A stretch of 64,000 bases of DNA, from NCBI GenBank assembly GCA_900323505.1, contig OOIN01000001.1, positions 1,860,001-1,924,000 on the forward strand. Direction: 5' to 3'. This stretch comes from Ustilago trichophora. Its lineage: Eukaryota; Basidiomycota; Ustilaginomycetes; Ustilaginales; Ustilaginaceae. Both the position numbers and the translations under genes were made by a program. Numbering within the stretch: the first letter of the stretch is position 1; each line of letters begins with the position of its first letter. Below the pieces are notes generated by a model. It did no database searches and was not told the DNA's origin. It saw nothing but the letters and a program-made list of their open reading frames with translations. Positions 1 through 9,867 of the stretch are shown piece after piece.

Positions 1-1866
1 GGGGTATTCGAGCTGCAGCACCTTCTCCAGCGCCACATGTTCAGCGACAAACCTGATACACGAAGTGATAGCCTGCACCTGAGAGATGGCCAGAATCGCA
101 CCCATGACTTGCATCTCCATCCCAATCAGCGAGGGAAAGACCAAACCGGGTGAATCGCATAGTCGGATTTGACCCCGGTGGGATTCTTCCCCCACAGCCT
201 TCTCAGACGGAGGAGCGGGAGTGGCGGTAGAAGAGGGGCTGTTGAGGGGGATCAGGAAATGCGTCTGGAAATGCTTTGTCTTGCCTGGAGTCTTGGAAGC
301 TCGAACAACTTTGGAGCCAAAGAGAGCATTGAGTAGGGATGATTTGCCGACATTCGGTTGGCCGATGAGACCTATGGTGAGATAGGGGAGGTGCGAGCGC
401 GTTTGCTTGTGGTCTTTGTTTGTACTACTATCAGGAGTTGATGCCTTTGGCGGTTCTTTGGAAAGGTTGTTGTGAGCTTCGCTGTGCTCTTCCGCACCTT
501 CGAACCCTTCAGTGTGCAGCTGAACCCGTCGCTCGACGCCCTCCCAATCCGTGTCAGTCGCACAGGGCGGCATCCACTGCTTGCTCTTGCTCTCATCCTC
601 CTGTATCACTTTGGGCGGAGTAGTGAGATCCGTGTGAGCCTTCCTTAGCGCCGCGAAAAGATCCTTTCTCGAATGGGGTGATAGGTAAGGGGCGAATCTA
701 GTCCTCGCCCCCTGGCCTTCCATCCTTTCGAGCTTGGCATAACTCTCCGTAGCCACGACTTCCCACCTGGGATAGAGTTCCTTAAGATAAGCCTTCCAAC
801 TGTCGACGATGTCCTTGGGTACGATGTCTGCTTTAGTGAGTACAATGATCACCTTCAGCCGCATGTATCGTTCCAAAAACCCGATGAGACTCGGTGGCAG
901 ATGCAGTAATGGACAGCGAGCATCAGCCAGGACGCAGACCAGATCGCTTCGCTCACAAACACGCCACAGCTGCCGGTATACTTCGATATTGCGCTCGTAC
1001 AGGCTGCCAATCACAGAGGTGCCGGGGGAAGGACGGTGCTGGAGGAGTTTGGCGATGCCGTCCTGAGAGGTGATGCTTGAGACCATTCGGCTGCCGCCCA
1101 TAGTTTGCGGGGCCGAGACCTCGAATGCGGCCTTGTCTTGAGATCGCGTGTGTGATGTCAGGCCAGCAAAGAGCGGGGAAGAGGTGAAGAAGGCGCGCTC
1201 AACGACGGCGTCTGTTTTACGAAGCCATTGCCGGAAGACCTCTGTCTCTTGGGAGTGAATCGTTTTGGTGTCCATGTCGGTTCGCCATTTGGGTCGTTTG
1301 GGTAGGCGAAGCTCTCCAGTCTCTTCGATACCTGTGATGCCTGGATCTTCGCCATCGTCTGCTTCATCATCTTCGTCATCTGATGAGCTGTCTTCCTGAT
1401 CGTGCCCATTCCCGTTCCTCGCAGAGCCGTCGAGCCAGCCTGCGAGTGGGTGCGAGTCACGTTCGTCCTTTCGACTCTGTTCCTGATCCACAAGACGCTG
1501 GTGATTCTCCGCACGAGCGCGGCCAAATCTCGAATAGTCGAAATGTGTGAGCTCGTCGGGGATGGGTCTTTGCAGGTCGGCGTACGACGCAAGAATGTTG
1601 AGACGCTCGAGAACGGGAGGAGAGAGCTTGGAGAAGGCCGATTCCTCGAGCTGGACGGTACGTCTGCGAGATTCGAAAGTCGCTTGTTGGTCTGGTGGTA
1701 GAAGGCCAGAACGTCCTATTCTGCCTCCTCCAGCAGCGGCGCCGCCTCTTCCTCGATTTCGACCTCTGCCACGACTACCTTTACCGCCGCGAGCTTCATT
1801 GGCTTCGGCGCTGCCGGCTGCTTTGCGCAGCTTGGCTTTCTGCGCTTTTGATGGTTTCTTGACCAT
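1..1866 (-). CDS. GNL1-like circularly permuted GTPase, 3' end cut by window edge
   Basis: An uninterrupted minus-strand frame of 622 codons runs from an ATG at 1866 to base 1 without a stop, so the C-terminus lies outside the window. The G motifs are in permuted order: G4 TKAD at residues 344-347, then G1 GQPNVGKSS at 502-510, then G3 DSPG at 571-574. This is the hallmark of the YlqF/MMR_HSR1 family of ribosome-associated GTPases. The segment RQLWRVCERSDLVCVLADAR followed by CPLLHLPPSL matches the GNL1 branch better than Lsg1 or Nug1. The N-terminus is Lys/Arg/Gly-rich (first 60 residues), as in nucleolar assembly factors, and an acidic DDEDDE run lies near residue 160. The expected role is in ribosome biogenesis or export, by family inference. 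It is transcribed away from the Fcp1 gene across a 1 kb gap. Confidence 0.85.
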   Translation of the reverse strand, partial: MVKKPSKAQKAKLRKAAGSAEANEARGGKGSRGRGRNRGRGGAAAGGGRIGRSGLLPPDQQATFESRRRTVQLEESAFSKLSPPVLERLNILASYADLQRPIPDELTHFDYSRFGRARAENHQRLVDQEQSRKDERDSHPLAGWLDGSARNGNGHDQEDSSSDDEDDEADDGEDPGITGIEETGELRLPKRPKWRTDMDTKTIHSQETEVFRQWLRKTDAVVERAFFTSSPLFAGLTSHTRSQDKAAFEVSAPQTMGGSRMVSSITSQDGIAKLLQHRPSPGTSVIGSLYERNIEVYRQLWRVCERSDLVCVLADARCPLLHLPPSLIGFLERYMRLKVIIVLTKADIVPKDIVDSWKAYLKELYPRWEVVATESYAKLERMEGQGARTRFAPYLSPHSRKDLFAALRKAHTDLTTPPKVIQEDESKSKQWMPPCATDTDWEGVERRVQLHTEGFEGAEEHSEAHNNLSKEPPKASTPDSSTNKDHKQTRSHLPYLTIGLIGQPNVGKSSLLNALFGSKVVRASKTPGKTKHFQTHFLIPLNSPSSTATPAPPSEKAVGEESHRGQIRLCDSPGLVFPSLIGMEMQVMGAILAISQVQAITSCIRFVAEHVALEKVLQLEYP

Positions 1867-2854
1867 GTTGTTGCTATGCGACCCTGCTCGGTCTCCGGAT
1901 GGTCCTGTGATATGATGGTAAAGGAGCTCCATCAGGTAGAAGGTCGTAGCAGCTGCGTGTGACTTTACACAAATCTTCCTGCCAAAAATAAGGCCCAACA
2001 CCTCCACTTTTGAGAGGACAATTTCGCGGCACAACTAGTTTGTTGCTGTTCAACGATGTAACATGACCGAAGGCAGCCAAAAATAAAAAGAGATGGCTCG
2101 ACCACCTCTTCACCATTTTCAACTGCGAAAAAAAAAATAAAAATAAAAAAAATGAGAGAGCATCCACGCGACGGTCCAAAGCTGTGCCTTGTGTCTGACC
2201 GGCTGACTGTTGTTGTGCCACGAAATTGGGAAGAGTCTCGACCCGACACGTCTTTTTTGAGTGAAGATGGGACACACGACTCATCTTTTTTAGCCCCTTC
2301 GCATAGCCGCTCCACACGCTCAAGCTCGAGACAGCTCTTGAATCCGCATATATACACCACGCACAAAGCCGAGCCACCAAAAAAAAGCAAAAGAGTGCCA
2401 AAATTGTCCGACGCTCCGGTAAAAGCAAGTAAGCAAGCGCACAGACGATTCTTGTTCCCCGCATCTTCATCCTCGACCAAGCAAGCGATTCACCCAGAGT
2501 TGCTTCCTCTACCATCAAGACTACCTTCGCAGCCCTGCGAGCGAGTTTACTACATCATCCGCACCTACACCCTCCATCCTTTTAGTGCAAGAGCTGGGCA
2601 AGACCGCGGCTCGTCGATCGCTTCTTCACGACACGCATCGTAGACCAGCAACCTCATCGACCACGCGAATCTGTTCCCTGCACCTGCAACTTCGTCGATA
2701 GGTCGCTCATGTCCCGCCCATCTCCACCGCTCATCTGCACCGTCCAGGCTCCTTCTTCTTTTCACCTCCGGTCGTAACCTTTTTTGCCTTCCCCTTTGTT
2801 TCCAAAACCTTATCGTTTTCATCTCGGTACAACGAATCGGACTTGCTAGCAACC
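1867..2854. other. divergent intergenic region between GNL1-like GTPase and fcp1
   Basis: About 1 kb separates the two divergent start codons and should hold both promoters. It contains A-rich runs near 2128-2150 and a TATA-like stretch (gcatatatac) near 2346 on the plus strand. The open frames here are biased in composition and resemble no protein I know. No RNA gene was seen. Confidence 0.5.
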
Positions 2855-5254
2855 ATGTCGCAAGAAGAAGAATGCAGGCACCCGGTGCAGCTCTTTGGCA
2901 TGTGTGCCGTTTGCGGCAAACCCGTCGATGCTGACTCGGAAGAGTCTGCTTCTCTCTCCGTCATGCACTCGAGCGCTGCCGTCAAAGTATCCGCCGAAGA
3001 AGCTCTCCGGCTCGACTCCGAGTCCACCTCTCACCTTCTCTCGCAACGCAAGCTCGCCCTCATCGTCGATCTTGACCAGACCGTCATCCACGCAACTGTC
3101 GACCCGACCGTGGGTGAATGGATGCGCGACGAATCAAATCCCAACTACGAAGCACTCAAATCCGTCGGCAAGTTCCGCCTTGGCATCGACGGCGAAGAGA
3201 TCAAGGATGACGACGATGAGTCTGCGCCCAAAGACTCGGCTGCTGCGCTTAGAGCTTCTCGAGCATGTTGGTACTACGTCAAACCGCGGCCGGGTGTACC
3301 GCAGATTCTAAAGCAGCTTTCCGACAAGTACCAGCTGCACGTCTACACCATGGGAACGCGATCCTACGCAAACTGCGTGTGCAAGCTCATCGACCCCGAC
3401 GCATCCATCTTCGGCAACAGGATTCTGTCAAGAGACGAGAATGGTAGTCTGGTGCGCAAGAGTCTCAGCAGACTGTTCCCCGTCGATCACAGTATGGTCG
3501 TCATCATCGACGATAGGGAGGATGTGTGGAGCCGCAGTCCCAACTTGCTCCCCGTGTTGCCGTACGAATTCTTCGTCGGCATCGGAGACATCAACGCCAC
3601 GTTCCTACCTACTCCTCCACCGCCACCAGGCGCGATGCCAGCTGCCGTCGCGTCCACCTCGACGACCAAGCTCGATGACGCGTCGAGCCTCGCTTCCTCC
3701 TCTTCGTCTGCGTCTGGCTCCACCGATGCCACTGCAAGCAACGGAAACAGCCAAGCAGCGACGCCAGAGACAGTAGTCGAAGAAGCCGTGCAGAAAGCGG
3801 AAGCAGAAGGCCACACCGAAGAGGAACTGCAAGCAGTCCGCCAAGCCGCAGCCCATTTCGCAGCGCAAACTGAGAAGCTGCAGAGCAAGCTGGCTGAACA
3901 GCGAGAAGCAAGACCGCTAGCCAAGATGCAGGAAGCTCTTGATGAAAAGTTGGGCAAGCATAATGGTGCATCGCGATCCGGAACTGCTACGCCGAATGGC
4001 AACGCTGAAGGTTCACCGCAGCTGACCGCCGATGGGGAGAGCGGTAGCAGCAGCGGTAGTGAAGGCCCGGCGAGCGAGGCAAGCAGCAAGGTAGCAGCCG
4101 CAGCAGCGTCAACATCAGAGGAAACACCGGAAGCAGGATCAAGCAGCACCGCTTCAGCATCAAGCACAACACTCCCACCACTTCCGCCACCGCCGCCTCC
4201 TCTCCCTCCACACCGTTCACACGCGGTCCTGGTGGACGACGATACCGAACTCGACCGGGTCTTCTCCATCCTCGACTCACTCCACACCGAATGGTATTCC
4301 AAGTACGATCAGATGCAAGCGCACCCCAAACCACAGCCTGCGTCAGACCCGACGATCCAGAAACCCTCCGTGGTCGACCTCATCGGCGCCAAGAAAGCTG
4401 ACGTCCTGCGCGGCTGCACCATCGTCTTTTCCAGCATGATCCCTTTCGGCCACGATGCCGAGAAATCCGACCTGTGGGCCTTGGCGAGAGAATTTGGCGC
4501 CACCCCAGCATCCGAGATCGAACCTGGTGTCACAACACACGTCGTTGCGGCGAGGCCGGGGACGGCCAAAGTGCACCAAGCGTTGCGGCTGGCTCACAAG
4601 GGTAAGGATGGCAACGCAGGGCTCGAAGTCGTCTGGCCGAGCTGGTTCCACGTCTCGGCGTCTCGGTGGGCCAGGCAGGATGAGGCGCTGTACCGAATTT
4701 CGGTCTCGGAGAATACCCTGGCGTCTGCATCAGCCGCCGCGGCGGAAGCAGCTACTGCGGAGAAGTCTGAAATCAAATCCAAAGCAAAAGCGACGACCAA
4801 CGGCGAGAACAGCACCAGCAGCAGCACGGTCCAATCCGCAGACGTTGACAAAGCAGCCGGAGGCGAGGAAACCGAAACGCTATTCGAGAGCGAACTGGTC
4901 GAAATGGACTGGGGTGCCGCAGCTGACGAAGTAGACGCCTACCTCGACAGCGCCACTACGGCAAGCAATACCTCTTCGCCCTCACCGTCGATGCTCGCAG
5001 CCGACGCCGATTTTGGCGATGTTGAAGACACGGATGCTCTCGAGGACGGCGGATCCAGTCGAAAGCGAGCAAGGATGGACGACGATGACGATGATCTGAA
5101 TCATACAGAAGGAAGCGCGCGAGATGCGGCATTGAAGAAGCACCGATCCGAAACGGCAGCAGATGCGACAAATACAGATGTCGACGACGATGACGATGAC
5201 AACTTCTTGGATGATCTGGCAAACGAGTTGGATGGACAGCTGGATAACGAGTAG
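2855..5254 (+). CDS. fcp1: RNA polymerase II CTD phosphatase Fcp1
   Basis: This 799-residue protein dephosphorylates the C-terminal domain of Rpb1 and recycles RNA polymerase II. The N-terminal CRHPVQLFGMCAVCGKPV segment is typical of Fcp1. The FCPH catalytic domain follows, with the DLDQT nucleophile motif at residues 72-76 (D72 and D74) and the conserved stretch DDREDVWSRSPNLLPVLPY near residue 220. A long Ser/Ala/Gln-rich insert with a poly-Pro run (about 260-460) separates it from a BRCT domain at about 509-610. The C-terminus is acidic and ends in runs of Asp (about 740-799). In known Fcp1 proteins such a tail binds TFIIF. Total length is similar to yeast Fcp1 (about 730). The ATG at 2855 (context aaccATG) is the first in frame; four upstream codons are also open but begin with TTG. 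No intron is needed. Confidence 0.95.
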   Translation: MSQEEECRHPVQLFGMCAVCGKPVDADSEESASLSVMHSSAAVKVSAEEALRLDSESTSHLLSQRKLALIVDLDQTVIHATVDPTVGEWMRDESNPNYEALKSVGKFRLGIDGEEIKDDDDESAPKDSAAALRASRACWYYVKPRPGVPQILKQLSDKYQLHVYTMGTRSYANCVCKLIDPDASIFGNRILSRDENGSLVRKSLSRLFPVDHSMVVIIDDREDVWSRSPNLLPVLPYEFFVGIGDINATFLPTPPPPPGAMPAAVASTSTTKLDDASSLASSSSSASGSTDATASNGNSQAATPETVVEEAVQKAEAEGHTEEELQAVRQAAAHFAAQTEKLQSKLAEQREARPLAKMQEALDEKLGKHNGASRSGTATPNGNAEGSPQLTADGESGSSSGSEGPASEASSKVAAAAASTSEETPEAGSSSTASASSTTLPPLPPPPPPLPPHRSHAVLVDDDTELDRVFSILDSLHTEWYSKYDQMQAHPKPQPASDPTIQKPSVVDLIGAKKADVLRGCTIVFSSMIPFGHDAEKSDLWALAREFGATPASEIEPGVTTHVVAARPGTAKVHQALRLAHKGKDGNAGLEVVWPSWFHVSASRWARQDEALYRISVSENTLASASAAAAEAATAEKSEIKSKAKATTNGENSTSSSTVQSADVDKAAGGEETETLFESELVEMDWGAAADEVDAYLDSATTASNTSSPSPSMLAADADFGDVEDTDALEDGGSSRKRARMDDDDDDLNHTEGSARDAALKKHRSETAADATNTDVDDDDDDNFLDDLANELDGQLDNE

Positions 5255-5745
5255 CCTCTCTACCCAATGCAATTCTGTACTTCTAACACTGACTGTCTCG
5301 TCATTGATGCAAATCTCACCTGGATTGCCCGTGTCCGTACTGCGCCACCGTCCGATTGTACTCTTTCGTACCTTAAGTTGGAGTCGACACCACACACAGA
5401 CACAAACGAGAGGAAAGTGAGAGTGAACTGATTTTGATTGTTTCGTCGAGATGCAAATCCAAAAGGGGTTTGGAGGTCTGCCTGAATCAACAGGCGATGT
5501 ATGCAAGCGAGCGAACGATCCATTGATACAAGAAGAAAGAAACTTATGCGGGACCACCGACACTTGGGCGGTGGTATCTAGGTAGATACGAGACTGAAGG
5601 GGAGAAAGTGAACCCGTTACTTTCAGCGAGTGAGGAGACAAGAAAAAGAAGACAAAGCGAAAGAAAGAAAAAAGAAAAGAAAAAAAAAATTATGCGAACG
5701 ATAGCAGAGAGTGTTTAACATTTGGGAGGGGGGGATTTGGGGGGA
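5255..5745. other. convergent intergenic region (3' ends of fcp1 and barwin-like gene)
   Basis: About 490 bp separates the two convergent stop codons. A polypurine stretch (AAAG/GAAA-rich) occupies roughly 5641-5690 next to the barwin-like gene. No gene was seen. Confidence 0.5.
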
Positions 5746-6588
5746 CTAGCTTGCGGCAGCGACAGCCATGTGGTTCAAACCTTGGTAGATGAGGGCGAAG
5801 CTGTCTAGGTTGTTTGCTTGGGTGGATGAGGCTGTGGAGGATGTGGAAGCTGATGTGCTTGTCGAGGCTGCTGATGAGGAGGCGGCCGAGGAGGTAGGTG
5901 CGGCTGAAGAAGAGGGTGCTTCGGAGTGACTTGTCGACGTTGAGGTGGGAGGTGGGGTCCACGTTGTGGTAGGAGCCTGCCAAGTGGATGTAGGAGTGGG
6001 TCTAGGAGTCCAAGTCGAAGTACTCGAAGTCGAAGTCCAAGCATTGTTGTTATTGTTGTTGTTGTTATTGTTGCCACCGTCCGCAGCAGACCAAGACATT
6101 TGGAAGACTCCGACGCTTGGGTTTGCAAAGGCTCGGAAAAGTCCTTCGCTCATATCGAGGCCACCGTAGGGACACGAAGGGCATGCATCTTGAACCTGAG
6201 CATATTGGGTGTTTCCATTGTAGGTGATGGCGATGGTCTTACCGCACCAGGAGGAACGTTGACCCATGTTTCCGTACTGTGCGGCGTTGAGAGCGACAAT
6301 AAAATCGCTTCCAGAGTTGTAGTTTCCACAAGCTCCCAGACCAGCAGCGTAGTAGGTGGCTCGGCCGTAGTAGGTAGGACCACGCTTGGTGAGAGTCGAG
6401 GGTCCAGCTTCGGAGCTGTCATCACGCTCAACGTGAGACTGGTGAGAAGAAGAACGGCGAGAGTGCTTCAGACTGCGCACGTAGTTGATCTCGTGGTGCT
6501 GGTGGTGCGAGTCCTCTGCGAGAGTGCCGACCAGGCCAGAGGCCAGGACAAGAGCCACGCAGAGCTTCTTTGCAAGGGAGGAAGGCAT
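5746..6588 (-). CDS. secreted barwin/RlpA-like double-psi beta-barrel pro-protein
   Basis: This 280-residue protein starts with a signal peptide (about residues 1-24, cleavage expected after GTLA). A His/Ser/Arg-rich propeptide ends at a Kex2-type site, LTKR (66-69), so the mature protein probably starts at GPTYYG (70). The compact domain at 70-168 resembles the RlpA/expansin-like double-psi beta-barrel. It has four cysteines (C87, C115, C136, C139), and the motif VQDACPSCP carries an Asp at 134 in the position of the expansin/GH45 catalytic Asp. A run of ten Asn (173-182) leads into a Thr/Ser/Pro linker with TSTW repeats (about 186-258), a likely O-glycosylated stalk. The C-terminus is only weakly hydrophobic, so a GPI anchor is doubtful. 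Relatives are called barwin-related or riboflavin-aldehyde-forming-like and are often secreted during plant contact. The substrate is unknown. Confidence 0.82.
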   Translation of the reverse strand: MPSSLAKKLCVALVLASGLVGTLAEDSHHQHHEINYVRSLKHSRRSSSHQSHVERDDSSEAGPSTLTKRGPTYYGRATYYAAGLGACGNYNSGSDFIVALNAAQYGNMGQRSSWCGKTIAITYNGNTQYAQVQDACPSCPYGGLDMSEGLFRAFANPSVGVFQMSWSAADGGNNNNNNNNNNAWTSTSSTSTWTPRPTPTSTWQAPTTTWTPPPTSTSTSHSEAPSSSAAPTSSAASSSAASTSTSASTSSTASSTQANNLDSFALIYQGLNHMAVAAAS

Positions 6589-9500
6589 TGTTGTTGTACA
6601 GTAGCGCTGAGACGACGTTCGAGAAAGAGTGTGTATATGTGAGGAGATGATATGCTGTGCAGCTATTTCAGCGCAAAGATGAAAAGAGAGTGCGTTGAGT
6701 CTGGTCGGAAAAGGAACGTAAGTGCTGCAAAGTCCAAGAGGTTGGAAGGTGAAAGTGAGGAGGTGGTGATGATGAAGAAGAAGGGATGTGGAGAGAAAGT
6801 GAGGAAGAGGTTGGTAGTATGTAGTCGTGAGACACGGTGTACGGAGTACGACGAGCAGAGAGTAGTGGTTGAAGGAGGAAGCTGAGTGCGGTCGGGTAAG
6901 GGTGTAAATGGAAACAGGGGGCGTAGAAGCGTTCTGTACGTACAGCAGTAGCCCAGCAGAGATGATGGTCTTACGCAAGCTTCAGGGACGATCCAGTACA
7001 GTACACAGTTGACACAAGCGAAGCAACTGTGCAGTATGCCGGGTGGTTGTTGCTCCTAAACTTTTTTGCTGTTGGATTGACGGGGATTCCGGTGTTGGGA
7101 TCGAATTGTCGTTGTCCAACGGAAGTATGTTCTTTGTGCGAGTGTGCAGGTGTGGATCGACAAGAGAGCGGATTTCGAAACAGAGCTTCTTCCTTTTCAT
7201 GGGACAAACGGGCGAACGATCATGCTAGCTCACTTTCTTTGCCCACAGCTCGAGAGGAGAAAACCAAAACTGGACGGCGGACGGAAGTCGTGGCGGAGAC
7301 TGGAATCTTAGGAACAACAAGGCAACGTCGAGAGAGTACACTATACAGTACATACAAGCATGCACACGCGAGAGGCGAACCACAACACCCGTCGCCACTC
7401 CTGAAGAGGCTTGACGGCTTTTCGATGGATTGCAGTGGGGGGAGGGAGAAGCGAAGGTTTGGATCGACAAGTCCAGACAATGGTGAAGGGGCGAGGAGAG
7501 GTGAAAAGAAAAAGGGGGCGCAACATAGAAAAGAGAGAGGCAAGCGAGCAAGCTTGACCGATGTGCAGCAGATCCTGCGGAAAGAAAACGAGGAAAGAAG
7601 GAACTTGTTCCCTTGCGGAGTTTGTACTTTGTACATGAAAGAGTATCGATACTGTAGGACGTCAGTGAAAGAGAGAGAGAGGCAGATGAAGTGATCTGCA
7701 ATTGACAGATGTCTGAGTGTCAAAAAAAGAAAAAGAAAAAAATCGAGGGGACACCTATGCAACACATCAACATCCACTCTTTCTCTCCTTGTTTCACATT
7801 TCAGCGCGCGCATTTCCTCCCTGGCCTGTCGATCAACAAGAAGCCACAAAACACGCAGAGCATGACCAACTTTTTGCCCCTAAACCAATGACACTTGTAC
7901 GACATGACGCTTGGATCTTTGAACAGCAAGACCAAAGCACAAAAAAAGGATGTTGTGCTATGAGCTCAGGTGGCATGACCTAGCATGAAGTTGACAAATG
8001 CCATGTCGATCATCTCATGTAGATCGAGGTGGGGATCGAGCCTTGTACGCGGGCGTATAACAGTACGGCCTCCTCCTCATCGATGCATTGCGGCTGGTGC
8101 GGGCTTAAGGAGGCGCGACCTACAGTCAGTAGGAGGCGCCTCCCTCTCTCTGCCACTGGCCGTCTCGCCTGGGGGAAGAGATGGTGTTGATTTGTTTTGT
8201 TTCCCACAGACGATGCATCAACTAACGCTCGCGTGCAGCAAAGATGGGAAAAAAAGAAGATCCCCACATGTTCTTTTTTCAATTCAAAGTTTTGAAAAAA
8301 TGGTTCGTGGCTGAAATACAAAATTGTGCTCTATTTGTAATGCCGGCCAAAGTTGTGTACGGTTGCGCCGCCTTTGCTGCAGCGCCCTCCTCGGCTCCTT
8401 GCGTTTTGCGGACAGGGGCCCATTTGCGATGCTATGGCTCAAGATATGGCGGTGGCGGAGGGCGGAGGGCGGCGTTGCCGTTGCATGGAATCCATGAAAT
8501 GGCAAGCTGCCGTACGAGTGAACGTGACTTGAAAGCGACACGGGTTTGAAGGCGCGCTTTTGTGGTCAGAGGATGTTGTTTGTGTTGCTGTGTTGTTGTG
8601 TTGGTCTCGCTCTGCCTATTCCTCGACGTTACGTCACTGCCTTCTCCACAGAACATCCTTCCTCTCTGCGAAGCTGATACACAATATACCCATTTGATGA
8701 CCGATGCAAGCTGGCGATAAATCGCAATTCTGCACATCATCATCTTGCCCAACCGCTACAAGCATGACGTACTGCACGCTTCACAGATCCCCTTCGGGTG
8801 CGGGCAATGAACCCGATTCTGACAATGGAATTGAACGTCGGCTTGGTCATCCGGACCCAGCTGATCGCATAACGGCTTCTTCTTCGGTCGGCAGATTTAT
8901 ATGTCTCATCCCATGAGATGGTGGTGTGTGTCTGCGTGCCTTAGTGGTCCACGGTTGGCTGCCGCAGAAGCGACCACTTTCACCCCCGTGACAGGCCTCG
9001 CCTATGATGAAGCGAAGTGTCAGCTGATCGAGTTTGTGTCACTCACGGTCGAGGCATGCTTTGATGGGAGGCTTGACATGCTCGCCATGTGAAGCTCGCG
9101 TTTCGTATAGGCTGTTTGGTTAAGAGGTCGAGAGGTTGCATCGCTCACGATCGGGCCACGTATTTTGTTGCAGGATCCGATTCCGATTCAATTCGGCTTT
9201 TCGTGCCTCGATTTCTGCCTGGACTTTTGCAGCAAGGCTATACAACAAGTCTGCACATTCCAGTTGACTGTGCCTCTTCCACCGGCTTGTCAATTCAAGT
9301 TGATACCGAGCATGAGCTTTGCTACCCAGTAACAATGAATTCATCGCAGACAACCATTTGAGCTCTCTCTGCGGCTCTGAGGGACGGCGAGAGCGAGTGC
9401 AAGTGCTGATGCAATCCTAGTTGCTGTCAGATCGTGACTTTGAACACATTTCAGCATTGGGCGGGATAAGCGCCAAATCAGGGTCCAAGAAAACGTGAAT

Positions 9501-9867
9501 TCCTCCACCTTTTGGAGCCCAAATTTGAGCAAGATCACGCCTTAACCCCTGCCTGCGCCCGGACCCTGAGCACGCATCCTTTGTTCGACCTTTCGCTTTC
9601 TTCGTCGAGTTCGACGTTGCTCAGCTTTGCAGCATTTCGCCCATATCCCACAACCAACTCAGTCACCGACGACATTCGAGACTGGTCACGCCTCAACTCA
9701 GCTACACGGCTGCAAGATCCGGAACACCATAGACAGCTACTGTGCTGAACATCACCATGGCCTCATGAACGTACAACCAGACCCGCCCTCACGACATCAT
9801 CGGCTCGACAGCGCTTAGGACGACAACCGCACACCTGTGTCTATTCAGTTCGGAACAGTAGAGAATC
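6589..9867. other. long intergenic region between barwin-like gene and fab1
   Basis: About 3.3 kb lies between the divergent start codons. Open frames here (for example around 7029-7694 and 7220-7849) are Ser/Arg/Lys-biased, overlap on both strands and have no recognisable motif. I saw no tRNA-like B box and no transposon remnants. The stretch probably holds the promoters, long 5' leaders and possibly unannotated non-coding transcripts. Confidence 0.45.

Noticed and set aside
7029..7849. Overlapping open frames of about 200 codons on both strands between the barwin-like gene and fab1
   Set aside because: The plus-strand frame begins with GTG, both are Ser/Arg/Lys-biased, and neither shows a domain or splice partner.
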